This document shows positions 25,934 to 34,417 of a stretch of 51,305 nt of DNA, piece by piece (position 1 is the first letter of the stretch; each line of letters begins with the position of its first letter). This DNA is from DALYJJ01 sp031969915 (GTDB lineage Bacteria; Acidobacteriota; Terriglobia; Bryobacterales; Bryobacteraceae), in contig DALYJJ010000032.1 in NCBI GenBank assembly GCA_031969915.1, positions 1 to 51,305 of the forward strand, in the 5' to 3' direction. Under the pieces are notes generated by a model that saw only the letters and a list, made by a program, of their open reading frames with translations, did no database searches and was not told the origin of the DNA. The translations under genes and the position numbers were made by a program.

Positions 25934-26379
25934 GTTCCCGCGCTCCTTGAACCGCCCTTCGCGGCGGAGAGAATCTGATCCGCCACGGTCTGCGGGTCGT
26001 CGATGTTCTCGATCACCAACCGGCTCGTCTCGCCCGCCGTCTCCAGGCTCAAAACGCCAACGCCCATCAACCGCTGTCCGATCGACTGGTCCACGCGGAC
26101 ATCCTGAATCTTGGCCAGGTCCATGGTGCGGGTTGACTTGGCGAGCATGCCGGTCTCAAACCGCAGCCGCGCTCCATCCACGGTCACCTTCGTGAACTGC
26201 CTCTTGATGTGTTGCGACAAGGGCCACAGGAGCAGCGCCGCAGGCAACGCCGCGGCCCATGCCGGGACCTTCCGCGGGTACTGCGCGAAGGCCACCAGAG
26301 CAAAGACGATGAGCACACCGCACAAACAGTACTTGGCGATTACGTGCTTCAGACTGGGCCGTACGACTAAGGCGTTCAT
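25930..26379 (-). CDS. PH domain-containing membrane protein (bacterial PH, DUF304-like)
   Basis: 149 residues. Two membrane segments near 14-33 and 40-54 are followed by a cytoplasmic bacterial PH domain: FTKVTVDGARLRFETGMLAKSTRTMDLAKIQDVRVDQSIGQRLMGVGVLSLET is typical of bPH2/YdbS-like proteins (given as 62-113). A GAGG sequence is eight bases before ATG 26379. The biochemical role of these proteins is unknown. It is the first gene of the operon with the SDR, lipoprotein and MFS genes, and is divergent from the DUF4412-like gene. Confidence 0.8.
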   Translation of the reverse strand: MNALVVRPSLKHVIAKYCLCGVLIVFALVAFAQYPRKVPAWAAALPAALLLWPLSQHIKRQFTKVTVDGARLRFETGMLAKSTRTMDLAKIQDVRVDQSIGQRLMGVGVLSLETAGETSRLVIENIDDPQTVADQILSAAKGGSRSAGT

Positions 26380-26432
26380 CCCGGTTTCCTCGCAAACAGC
26401 AATATCGTACTATGGCACGGGAAGGAGCAACC

Positions 26433-27491
26433 ATGAAACGGGCAGTCGTCTGCATGGGCGCGTTGATCGGGGCCGCCGCGGGTCTTCAGGCCGATTTCAG
26501 TTACGAACAGAGCACCAAGATCGCAGGCGGAGCGATGGCCGGGATCATGCGGACGTTCGGAGGAGGGAAGCCGACGACGATGTCGGTGCTGGTGAAGGGA
26601 AACCGCATGGCGACGGTATCCGGCGAGACATCGACGGTCATCGATGTGGACGCCGAGACGATGACGTTCATCGATTACCAGAAGAAGCAATACTCGGTGA
26701 TGACGTTCGCGCAGATGCGCGAGGCCATGGAGAAGATGGCGCAGAAGATGAAGCAGGATTCGCGCGTCAACATGGACTTCAAGGTGGAGGTCAAGGAAAC
26801 CGGTAAGACGCGGGCGATCAACGGCACGGATACACGGGAGGCGATACTGATCCTGCGGATGGAGTCCACCGATCCGCAATCGGGCCAGAAGGGGACGATG
26901 GCGGTGGTTACGGATCTGTGGCTGGCCAAGGGACTTCCGGGCTACGAAGAAGTGCGCAACCTGCAAGCGAAGATGTCGCAGAAGATTACTTGGGCTCCGG
27001 GCGCCGCGGGCTTGTTCCGGGCGCAGCCAGGAATGCAGCGGGGTATGGAGCAGATGGCCAAGGAGTTGGCAAAGCTCAACGGGGTTCCGCTCTTGCAGTT
27101 GATGCGAATGGGGATGGTAGGGCCGGACGGGGCCATGGAGCCGCCGTCACCGGACGCGCCGCCGGCGCCTTCGGGACCGACCGTCGGCGAAGCGGCGGGG
27201 CAAGCAGCGGGCGATGCCGCGGGCGGCGCGGCGGCCGGACGGCTGGGCCGGCTGGGCGGATTGGCGGGCGGGCTCGGCGGGTTCGGGCGGCGGAAGAAAG
27301 AGCAGCCGCAAGAACAACAGCAAGCGCCGCCGACACAGCCTGGGGCAGGCCAGCCTCGCGGGAACCCGGTGATGCTTGAGATGCACACGGAACTGACGTC
27401 GTTCTCCGACGGCCCGGTGGATGCCGGACGGTTCAGCGTACCGGCTGGATTCAAGCAGGTGGAGAACGAGATGCTCAAGGCGGCGAAATAG
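26433..27491 (+). CDS. Secreted DUF4412-like protein with a low-complexity insertion
   Basis: 352 residues from ATG 26433, with GGAG seven bases upstream, and a signal peptide (MKRAVVCMGALIGAAAGLQA). The N-terminal part (residues 21-180: SVLVKGNRMATV, TFIDYQKKQYSVMTF) resembles DUF4412, a beta-rich secreted domain of unknown role. Residues about 233-310 are low complexity: Pro/Ala, then Ala/Gly, a run of Gly-Leu-Arg repeats, and a Gln/Pro-rich tail. Domain-like sequence resumes (VMLEMHTELTSFSDGPVDAGRFSVPAGFKQV). The linker therefore interrupts the domain. No function can be given. The end overlaps the convergent DUF2520 gene by 17 bases. Confidence 0.7.
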   Translation: MKRAVVCMGALIGAAAGLQADFSYEQSTKIAGGAMAGIMRTFGGGKPTTMSVLVKGNRMATVSGETSTVIDVDAETMTFIDYQKKQYSVMTFAQMREAMEKMAQKMKQDSRVNMDFKVEVKETGKTRAINGTDTREAILILRMESTDPQSGQKGTMAVVTDLWLAKGLPGYEEVRNLQAKMSQKITWAPGAAGLFRAQPGMQRGMEQMAKELAKLNGVPLLQLMRMGMVGPDGAMEPPSPDAPPAPSGPTVGEAAGQAAGDAAGGAAAGRLGRLGGLAGGLGGFGRRKKEQPQEQQQAPPTQPGAGQPRGNPVMLEMHTELTSFSDGPVDAGRFSVPAGFKQVENEMLKAAK

Positions 27492-28158
27492 CCGGGCCGC
27501 AGGAGATGCGGCGGCCGCCGCGGAAGTAGCCGCGTACGCCGGCCACGAGCATCCGTTCGACGATCGGGGCGGCCTGCGACCGGCTCAAACCCGCGGCCGC
27601 CAACTGCCGGATGACTTCGTCGATCAGCGGCGGGAAGCGCGAAGCCAGCAGAGCGAAACCGGCGATGCAGGCGGTCTTGGCGCCCTTTTCGATTTCGAGC
27701 AGCCGTGCGCCGTCGCCGCAGAACAGCCGCTTCGATTCGCGGAGGGCGGCGCGATCTCCTTCCGCGAGAAAGCGCGCCGGTGTGAGGTCTGGAATCTCGC
27801 AGAGCGAGGCGACCGAGGCGCCCAGCCTCGCGAGGGGAGCAAGGGCTTCCGAGCCCGGCGGCCCGCCGCAGAGAATCACCACGCGCGATCGCCAGGAAAT
27901 CTCTGCCTCGGCCAACTCGGCGACGGTCTGAGCGAGTTGTTCTTCGGGCATGCACAGCAGCGTGGTCCCGGCGTCCGCCAGTTCCTCGTACTCGCGGACG
28001 GCGTGGCCGTGGCGAAGCGTGTTCGCCATCCGGCTGGCGAGGCGGAGCGACGTTGACTTAACAGGCCCCAGGCGGCGGAGAACGGAGGCCCGGCGCACAA
28101 TGTTGAACAACTCAGCGGGCCCCGAACCGACCAGCGCGACCGGCCGTTGGGTCCTCAT
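27475..28158 (-). CDS. Rossmann-like/DUF2520 protein
   Basis: 227 residues. The N-terminal half begins RPVALVGSGPAELFNIV and is a truncated Rossmann fold of the 6-phosphogluconate dehydrogenase/F420-dependent reductase kind, with LCMPEEQLAQTVAELAE and VVILCGGPPGSEAL; the C-terminal helical part (FCGDGARLLEIEKGAKTAC, LIDEVIRQLAAAGLS) fits DUF2520. The glycine motif is altered (GSGPAE rather than GxGxxG), so cofactor binding is uncertain. It is the last gene of the glpD-YihY-uvrB operon; its ATG overlaps the uvrB stop as ATGA (28155-28158). Confidence 0.65.
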   Translation of the reverse strand: MRTQRPVALVGSGPAELFNIVRRASVLRRLGPVKSTSLRLASRMANTLRHGHAVREYEELADAGTTLLCMPEEQLAQTVAELAEAEISWRSRVVILCGGPPGSEALAPLARLGASVASLCEIPDLTPARFLAEGDRAALRESKRLFCGDGARLLEIEKGAKTACIAGFALLASRFPPLIDEVIRQLAAAGLSRSQAAPIVERMLVAGVRGYFRGGRRISCGPAISPP

Positions 28159-28988
28159 AGTCCTGGCTGCCGCAGCGCCTTGAGGCGATCGCGAAATTGC
28201 GCCGCCTTCTCGAACTCAAATCGCTTGGCGGCCTCGCGCATCTGGGCTTCCAACTCCGCAAGAAACCGTTCGCGCTGCTCGGGAGTCAAGTCCTCGGCGG
28301 GGTCTGCGGGCTCCAGGGGAACTGTCACGTAGTCGCCTTCGGCGATGGCGACGAGACTCATCTCGATGGGTTTGACGATCGATTGCGGTGTGATGCCGTT
28401 GACCTCGTTGTACTCCGCCTGGATCCTGCGCCGGCGGCTGGTCTCGTCGATTGCCCGGCGCATGCTATTGGTGATCACATCGGCATAGAGGATTGCCCGG
28501 CCATTGAGGTTGCGGGCCGCGCGTCCAATGGTCTGGATCAGCGACCCCGTCGAGCGCAGGAAACCTTCCTTGTCCGCGTCGAGAACGGCGACCAGGGAAA
28601 CCTCGGGGAGGTCGAGGCCCTCGCGGAGTAAGTTCACTCCGATCAGCGCGTCGAACTCTCCTCTTCTCAGATCGCGGAGAATCTTGATTCGGTCGAGCGT
28701 ACTTACTTCGGAGTGCATGTACCGGCAGCGCACACCCACTTCGGAGTAGTATTCGGATAAGTCCTCCGCCATGCGCTTCGTCAAGGTGGTGATCAGCACA
28801 CGCTCGTTGATGTCGGCACGCTTCCGGATTTCGTTCAGCAGATCGTCCACCTGGCCGCGCACGGGGCGGATCTCGACCTCCGGATCGAGCAGACCGGTGG
28901 GTCGGATGATCTGTTCGGCGATGACACCGGCGGATTTCGTCAGCTCGTACGGGCCGGGCGTCGCGGAGACGTAGATTACCTGGCTCAC
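28155..28988 (-). CDS. uvrB: UvrB, C-terminal fragment (helicase motifs IV-VI and UVR domain)
   Basis: 277 residues from a GTG at 28988. It starts SQVIYVSATPGPYELTKS, which is internal in normal UvrB, and continues with helicase motifs IV-VI (VLITTLTKRMAEDL, VNLLREGLDLPEVSLV, QTIGRAARN) and the C-terminal UVR motif that binds UvrA/UvrC (AQMREAAKRFEFEKAAQFRDRL, about 245-266). Relative to intact UvrB it lacks everything before the SATP motif. The GTG overlaps the stop of the N-terminal piece (GTGA, 28985-28988), so both pieces could be made from one message by coupled restart. There is no Shine-Dalgarno sequence before it. A frameshifted pseudogene or assembly error is the alternative. Confidence 0.85.
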   Translation of the reverse strand: MSQVIYVSATPGPYELTKSAGVIAEQIIRPTGLLDPEVEIRPVRGQVDDLLNEIRKRADINERVLITTLTKRMAEDLSEYYSEVGVRCRYMHSEVSTLDRIKILRDLRRGEFDALIGVNLLREGLDLPEVSLVAVLDADKEGFLRSTGSLIQTIGRAARNLNGRAILYADVITNSMRRAIDETSRRRRIQAEYNEVNGITPQSIVKPIEMSLVAIAEGDYVTVPLEPADPAEDLTPEQRERFLAELEAQMREAAKRFEFEKAAQFRDRLKALRQPGL

Positions 28989-30118
28989 GCGAACGTCAAG
29001 GGACGGTTGTCCAAAGCGCTGGGCAGCCGGAAGCCATGGGCCACGAGGTTCTCCTTGCGCGACCGGTCGCCATGATACATGCCCTGCAATTGGGGAACGG
29101 TCTGGTGGCTCTCGTCGATGAAAAGGAGGGCGTCCTGGGGGAGGTAGTCGAGCAGTGTGGGCGGCGGTTCACCCGGAAGGCGGCCGGAGAAGTGGCGGGA
29201 ATAGTTCTCGATGCCGTGGCAGTAACCGATCTGACGGATCATTTCCAGGTCGAACATGGTGCGCTGATACAGGCGCTGCGCTTCAATCAGCTTGCCTTGT
29301 TTCTCCAGTTCGGGTTTCCACCATTGCAGTTCGTTCTCGATGCCGCGGATCGCGTCTTCCTTGGTGTCCCGGGACATCACGTAGTGTGTCTTGGGGTAGA
29401 TCGGCAGGCGCGCGTAGGTTTGGCGGACCTGTCCGAGCAGGGGATCGATCTGGGAAAGGGACTCGATCTCGTCGCCCCAGAGTTCAATGCGGTAGGCGTA
29501 GTCGTCGTAGGTGGGATACAGCTCCACGACATCGCCGCGCACACGGAAGGAGCCCCGGCGGAAGTCGCCCTCGCTGCGCTCGTAAAGGATCTCCACCAGG
29601 CGCTGGAGGATCTGCTGCCGGGAGATTTTCTGACCTTTCTCGAGCATCAGCAACATGCCATAGTAGGCGTCCGGAGAGCCGAGGCCGTAGATGCAGCTTA
29701 CGCTCGCGACAATGACGCAATCGCGGCGCTCGAAGAGAGAGCGGGTTGCGGAGAGGCGTAACTTATCGAGCTCATCGTTGATCGTCGCCTCTTTTTCAAT
29801 ATACGTGTCGCTCGAAGGTATATAGGCTTCGGGTTGATAATAATCGTAATAGCTGACGAAGTACTCGACCGCGTTGTGCGGAAAGAAAGTCTTGAATTCG
29901 TGATACAACTGCGCGGCGAGAGTCTTGTTATGGGCGAGGATCAGGGCCGGGCGGCCGGTGGCCTCGATGGCCTTGGCCATGGTGAAGGTCTTGCCGGAGC
30001 CCGTGACCCCGAGCAGGACCTGGTGGTTCTCGGAGTCGTTGAGGCCGCGGACCAATTGGTCGATCGCGGCTTCCTGATCGCCTCGGGGGCGGTAACTGAC
30101 GCCGAGCTGAAAGGACAT
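28985..30118 (-). CDS. uvrB: UvrB, N-terminal fragment (Walker A, damage-binding hairpin, DESH)
   Basis: 377 residues. It holds the UvrB domain 1 and damage-verification parts: Walker A GVTGSGKT at 37-44, the beta-hairpin YDYYQPEAY at 91-99, and DESH at 335-338. It ends SALDNRPLTFA-stop, whereas intact UvrB proteins continue with FEEFE and about seven residues before the SATP motif that opens the next frame. The two pieces together (654 residues) nearly equal a full UvrB, and the missing junction is about 16 bases, not a multiple of three. ATG 30118 directly follows the TGA of the YihY-type gene, with GGAG four bases upstream. Confidence 0.85.
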   Translation of the reverse strand: MSFQLGVSYRPRGDQEAAIDQLVRGLNDSENHQVLLGVTGSGKTFTMAKAIEATGRPALILAHNKTLAAQLYHEFKTFFPHNAVEYFVSYYDYYQPEAYIPSSDTYIEKEATINDELDKLRLSATRSLFERRDCVIVASVSCIYGLGSPDAYYGMLLMLEKGQKISRQQILQRLVEILYERSEGDFRRGSFRVRGDVVELYPTYDDYAYRIELWGDEIESLSQIDPLLGQVRQTYARLPIYPKTHYVMSRDTKEDAIRGIENELQWWKPELEKQGKLIEAQRLYQRTMFDLEMIRQIGYCHGIENYSRHFSGRLPGEPPPTLLDYLPQDALLFIDESHQTVPQLQGMYHGDRSRKENLVAHGFRLPSALDNRPLTFA

Positions 30119-30976
30119 TCAGCTCCGAGTATAGCGCCCCTGCTCCTCCCGATCGATTTCCGCGTTGTATTCGCAGCCGAAAAGGGCGATGACGGCGAGA
30201 ATGTAGAGCCAGCCGGTAAGGGCGATGGCGGCGCCAATACTCCCATAGAGTAAGTTGTAGTCTGCGATGTTGCGGACATACCAGGCGAAGAGCTGCGTTG
30301 CGACCATCCATAGCGCGGTCGCGACGAGTGCGCCGGACCAGACCCGGCGAAGACGCGTGGGATGATCGACGCCGTGGTGATAAAGCAGCGTGGTCACGAG
30401 AACGACGGTGACGATCGAAGTCGAGTACCGCAGCAGACGGCCGATGAGTGCCACGCCGCCCTTCAACTCCTCCCGAGCCTCCAGGAATCCCAGCGCTCTC
30501 AGAATGAATGATTCGCCGATCTCACCCAAGAGCACGAGCAGCGAGGCCAGAACGGCCGGTACCACGGTGGCGAAGACCAAACCGATGGCGGTTCCGCGCT
30601 TTGACCAGAAGCCCCGCGTGTCGGGCGTTCGATAGGCGGCGTGAAAGCCTTCCATGAGGCTCATCATGACGCCGGAGGCGGCCCAGACCGAGACCAGTCC
30701 GCCGGCTACGATGAGCGAGACCGGCCGGCTGCCGGCCAGCAGGTAGTTTCTGAGGAGTAACTCCTCGGTGCCGGGTGGGACGACATTGAAGAGGAAGTCG
30801 ATGATGCCCCGCGACACGGCGGGTGCGTTGGCCTGGACGAGGAGCGCAACGGTGGTGGTGAGCAGCGGGATGAAAGAGACCAGGGCGGAATAGGCGGCGC
30901 CCTTTGAGTAACCCAGGCAACCGTCGCGATAGACGGCCCAAGCGGCGCGGCCCAGGCGGCGCCAGAACGGTCTCAA
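30119..30976 (-). CDS. YihY/BrkB family inner membrane protein
   Basis: 285 residues from TTG 30976. The family pattern is clear: GYSKGAAYSALVSFIPLLTTTVALL, the VWAASGVMMSLMEGFHAAY segment, and YGSIGAAIALTGWLYILAVIALFGCEYNAE near the end, with about six membrane segments. These proteins were once called RNase BN; that activity has been withdrawn, and the function is unknown. The TTG overlaps the glpD stop as TTGA and has a perfect AAGGAGG seven bases upstream, which decides this start over a longer frame lying within glpD. Confidence 0.88.
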   Translation of the reverse strand: MRPFWRRLGRAAWAVYRDGCLGYSKGAAYSALVSFIPLLTTTVALLVQANAPAVSRGIIDFLFNVVPPGTEELLLRNYLLAGSRPVSLIVAGGLVSVWAASGVMMSLMEGFHAAYRTPDTRGFWSKRGTAIGLVFATVVPAVLASLLVLLGEIGESFILRALGFLEAREELKGGVALIGRLLRYSTSIVTVVLVTTLLYHHGVDHPTRLRRVWSGALVATALWMVATQLFAWYVRNIADYNLLYGSIGAAIALTGWLYILAVIALFGCEYNAEIDREEQGRYTRS

Positions 30977-32400
30977 CGAAGGGCCTCCTTCGGCAGGTAG
31001 GCGGCGGCCATCGCCTCTTCCATTTCGCGGTTCGTCCGCGCGTCGTCCCAATGAAGGAGCGCTCCCATGCGGTGCGCGATGGGCGCGAGGGAATCGGGAG
31101 TCCACTGCCGCTCGTAACCCCAATACGTGGAGACGAACATCAGATCGCTCAACCGCTGGGCCATCTCCACGGACACCGCCCGGTCGATCTCATCGGCCGG
31201 CCGCTCCAGCCGAGGCAGAGACCGTTCCGCCGTGAGGTGAATGCTCTCCAGTTCCGGCGCGACGTCGCGGCAAGCCAGGTCGCTCGCCTCTTCACTCATT
31301 GCGCGGTAGGTGGTGTACTTGCCGCCGGCCACGCGCAGGATGCCGTCCTCGTTATTCCAGATGCGATGCTCCCGGCTGGTGCTGGTGGGAGAGTCCCGCT
31401 CATCGCGCACCAAGGGCCGCAGTGAACTGTAGCTGCAAATGGGTTCCGCGGGAGCCTGCGGATACAGCCGCCCGACGATGCCCCGCAAGTATGCGACCTC
31501 TTCCGGAGAAATGCGCACATCGTCCGCCGTCCCGTCGTGGTCAACATCGGTGGTGCCCACCAGGGTCAGGTTATTGCGCTCGCCCCAAGGAATCAGGAAG
31601 ATGATGCGGCCGTCCTGTTCGAAGTGCGCAATCGCGTTTTCGCTCGCGTTCAATCGCGGAAAGATGAGGTGGGAACCGCGCACCAGGCGCAGCGAGCCGC
31701 CATCGGCCCAGGCCCCTCGGGTATCGATCAGCTTACGGGCGCGTACGTTGAAACGCGCGCCGCTCAAGCCATCGGTGACGGGCACACTCCATGAGTCGCC
31801 TTCGCGCACGGGCTTGGACGCATCCGCGTAGTTCGCTGCCGCGACGCCATGGTCCACGGCGTCCACCAGGTTGGCCAGCACAAAGCGCGCGGCGTGGACG
31901 CGGCAGTCGTAGAACAGCGCGCCGCCGGTGAGTCCGTGCGGGTTTAGCCCTGGCTCCACGGCCAACACCTCCTCGCGCGACAGCCGCCGGTGGTGCGCGA
32001 TGTTGCGGCTCCCGGCGAGCACGTCGTAGAGCCAAAGGCCGGTGCCGTAATAGACACGGGAGAACCAGTCGTACGTCGGGATCAGAAACGGCTGCGGCCG
32101 CACCAGGTGAGGCGCGATTTCAAGGAGCGTGGCGCGCTCCCGAAGCGCCTCATGAACCAGCTTGAACTCGAAATACTTCAGATAGCGCAGGCCGCCGTGG
32201 ATCAGTTGGGAGTTCTTGCCGCTGGTGCCGGAGGCGAAGTGGCGCTTCTCGATCAGTCCGAGGTTCAGCGCGCGGCCGCCCTCTTTTGCTCGCAGTGCGA
32301 GATCTCGGGCGATCCCCGCCCCATTGACGCCGCCGCCGAGGATCAGAATGTCGAACTGCTCGCGCGCCAGCCGCTGGAGCTGCTCGTCCCGCGTTGCCAT
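30973..32400 (-). CDS. glpD: FAD-dependent glycerol-3-phosphate dehydrogenase
   Basis: 475 residues from ATG 32400. It oxidises glycerol 3-phosphate to dihydroxyacetone phosphate at the inner membrane and passes electrons to quinone. The FAD-binding motif is ILILGGGVNGAGIARD at about 19-34. Other conserved segments are FASGTSGKNSQLIHGGLRYL, the LIDTRGAWAD strand and the IPWGERNNLTLVGTTD stretch, and the C-terminal cap domain follows. No glpK or glpF is adjacent. It heads a minus-strand operon with the YihY-type, uvrB and DUF2520 genes. A GGGAG is unusually close to the ATG; an upstream open extension has no family similarity. Confidence 0.9.
   Translation of the reverse strand: MATRDEQLQRLAREQFDILILGGGVNGAGIARDLALRAKEGGRALNLGLIEKRHFASGTSGKNSQLIHGGLRYLKYFEFKLVHEALRERATLLEIAPHLVRPQPFLIPTYDWFSRVYYGTGLWLYDVLAGSRNIAHHRRLSREEVLAVEPGLNPHGLTGGALFYDCRVHAARFVLANLVDAVDHGVAAANYADASKPVREGDSWSVPVTDGLSGARFNVRARKLIDTRGAWADGGSLRLVRGSHLIFPRLNASENAIAHFEQDGRIIFLIPWGERNNLTLVGTTDVDHDGTADDVRISPEEVAYLRGIVGRLYPQAPAEPICSYSSLRPLVRDERDSPTSTSREHRIWNNEDGILRVAGGKYTTYRAMSEEASDLACRDVAPELESIHLTAERSLPRLERPADEIDRAVSVEMAQRLSDLMFVSTYWGYERQWTPDSLAPIAHRMGALLHWDDARTNREMEEAMAAAYLPKEALR
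30984..30990 (-). promoter_or_regulatory. Perfect Shine-Dalgarno AAGGAGG for the YihY-type gene
   Basis: AAGGAGG on the minus strand ends seven bases before TTG 30976 and lies inside the last codons of glpD. It shows that the TTG is a real start in spite of the 4-base TTGA overlap. Confidence 0.8.
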
Positions 32401-32449
32401 ACTCCCTATGATGCATCCGCCGCGCGCGCGGCGTGTAAGCTGAAGGTTC

Positions 32450-34417
32450 ATGCCGCGCCGCCTGTCCTCCACCGCGCTGGCCGTTCTCTTGTTCCTGCTG
32501 AACGCCGTGCTGGTGCAGAGACTCTTCACTCTCGAATACTCCAGCCACGTGGGTTCCATCGAGTCGGCTTACGTCTCGATCGCCCGCTACTTCATGGAAC
32601 ACGGGCGCGATCTGGGCTGGTTTCCCCTCTGGTACGGCGGCATTCCCTGGCAGAATACTTACCCACCCTTCTTGCACGCCGTAGCGGCGCTCTTCGCAAC
32701 CGTGGGCGGACTCTCGCCCGCGCTCGGGCATCATGTGGCGGCGGCGTTCTTCTACTGCTTCGGCCCGGTGTCGCTGTTTCTGCTGGTGAACGCGCTCTCC
32801 GGACGGCGCGGATCGGCCTTCCTGACGGGGTTGCTCTACTCCGTTCTCTCGCCCTCGGCATTCCTCATCGCCGGCGTCAGGGCCGACATGGGCAGCGTCT
32901 GGTTCGGCCGGCGGATGCACGCGCTGATCAATTACGGCGAAGGCCCGCACGTCGCTTCGCTGGCGCTGTTGCCGCTGGCGGTACTGTGCCTTCATCTGGC
33001 GCTCACGGGGCGCCGCCGATGGATGTGGCTGCTCGCGGCGGTGTCCCTGGCGGTGGTGGTCTTGACCAACTGGCTCGGCGCGTTCGCTCTGGCCGCCGCG
33101 GTGCTCGCCTATCTGCTCGCGTGCGGCGTGAGCCGGCGCGCCTGGCTGGGCGCCGCGGCTATCGGGGCGATGGCGTATGTGCTCGCGTCGCCGCTCATTC
33201 CGCCAAGCACCATCGAAGCGATTCGCTTCAACGCTCAGCGGCTCGGCGGCGACTATCGCGTGGGCCCGCCGCAGTTCGCTTACTGGAGCGCCGTGCTGCT
33301 GCTCGCCGCCGGATTGTTCGCCCTGTTCCGGCGGTGGAACACGCCGCCGCACATCCGCTTCGCGGCGCACTTCCTGCTGCTCATGGGACCGATGGTGCTG
33401 GCCGCCGAGTGGTTCCGATTCGCCGCCATGCCCCAACCGGAGCGCTATCACCTGGAGATGGAACTGCCGCTGGCGATGCTGGTTGCGGCGGGGGCGATCG
33501 CCGTTCCACGAGGGCGGGCCCTGGTCGCGATCGTCCTGGCCGCCGTCGCCGTTTTCGGTTTCGCTAAGCACCGCCGCTTCGCGCGTGACATCATCAGGCC
33601 GCTCGACATGGAGCGCCGCATCGAGTACCGCGTGGCCCGCTGGCTGGAGACCAACATGCCCGGCGCCACCGTGATGGCGCCCGGCAACTTCGCCTTCTGG
33701 CTGAACGCTTTCGCCTCCAATCCCCAGTTCGGCGGCGGCTTCGATCAAGGGCGCTGGAACCAGGTGCTCACCGCGGCGCATTTCCAGATCAACTCCGGGA
33801 TGAACTCGGGCGACCGGGCGGGCGAAGTGGCGGTGGCCTGGCTGAAGGCGTTCGGCGCCCGCGCGGTGATCGTGAACGGGCCGAAGAGCGAGGAGCCCTA
33901 TAAGGACGTCCGGCACCCTGAGAAGTACGAAGGCCTCTTGAAGGAACTGTGGCGCGATGGGGACGACGTGATCTACGAAGTGCCGGCGCGGTTGCCGTCC
34001 ATTGCGTTCGCTGTGCCGAAGGACGCGCTGCTCGACGCACCGCCGGCGTCCTTCACCGACCCCGCTGTGCTCCAACGCTACGTGGCGGCAAAAGAGGACG
34101 CTGCGATGCCCGCGGTTCGCTGGCAGTGGGTGAAGCCCGGCCGCGGCCGCGCCGAGGCGGCGTTGGTCCCCGAACATGTCATTACTTTACATGTCACGCA
34201 TCACCCGGGCTGGGAGGCCACGGCCAATGGGCGTCCCATCGGCGTGCTTCGGGACGGCCTCGGGCAGATCTACCTGGAGCCCCGTTGCGACGGCCCCTGC
34301 GCCATCGAGATGGAGTTCACCGGCGGCTGGGAAATGAGAATCGCGAAGGCGGCGAGTCTCCTCGCCGCCCTCGCAGGGATTGCCTGGTGTCTAGGCCCTC
34401 GCTTCCGCCGCCAGTAG
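32450..34417 (+). CDS. Large polytopic membrane protein, glycosyltransferase-like (GT-C type?)
   Basis: 655 residues from ATG 32450, preceded by GAAGG. There are about ten to twelve membrane segments between residues 8 and 400, with an early extracytoplasmic loop (SHVGSIESAYVSIARYF, GWFPLWYGGIPWQNTYPP) resembling the first loop of GT-C glycosyltransferases and related DUF6541/PMT-like proteins. A soluble C-terminal part (about 400-625) contains RWLETNMPGATVMAPGNFAFWLN and a final beta-rich domain (HVTHHPGWEATANG) before one last helix. Donor and acceptor are unknown. It is divergent from glpD and overlaps the 3' end of smc by 27 bases. Confidence 0.65.
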   Translation: MPRRLSSTALAVLLFLLNAVLVQRLFTLEYSSHVGSIESAYVSIARYFMEHGRDLGWFPLWYGGIPWQNTYPPFLHAVAALFATVGGLSPALGHHVAAAFFYCFGPVSLFLLVNALSGRRGSAFLTGLLYSVLSPSAFLIAGVRADMGSVWFGRRMHALINYGEGPHVASLALLPLAVLCLHLALTGRRRWMWLLAAVSLAVVVLTNWLGAFALAAAVLAYLLACGVSRRAWLGAAAIGAMAYVLASPLIPPSTIEAIRFNAQRLGGDYRVGPPQFAYWSAVLLLAAGLFALFRRWNTPPHIRFAAHFLLLMGPMVLAAEWFRFAAMPQPERYHLEMELPLAMLVAAGAIAVPRGRALVAIVLAAVAVFGFAKHRRFARDIIRPLDMERRIEYRVARWLETNMPGATVMAPGNFAFWLNAFASNPQFGGGFDQGRWNQVLTAAHFQINSGMNSGDRAGEVAVAWLKAFGARAVIVNGPKSEEPYKDVRHPEKYEGLLKELWRDGDDVIYEVPARLPSIAFAVPKDALLDAPPASFTDPAVLQRYVAAKEDAAMPAVRWQWVKPGRGRAEAALVPEHVITLHVTHHPGWEATANGRPIGVLRDGLGQIYLEPRCDGPCAIEMEFTGGWEMRIAKAASLLAALAGIAWCLGPRFRRQ

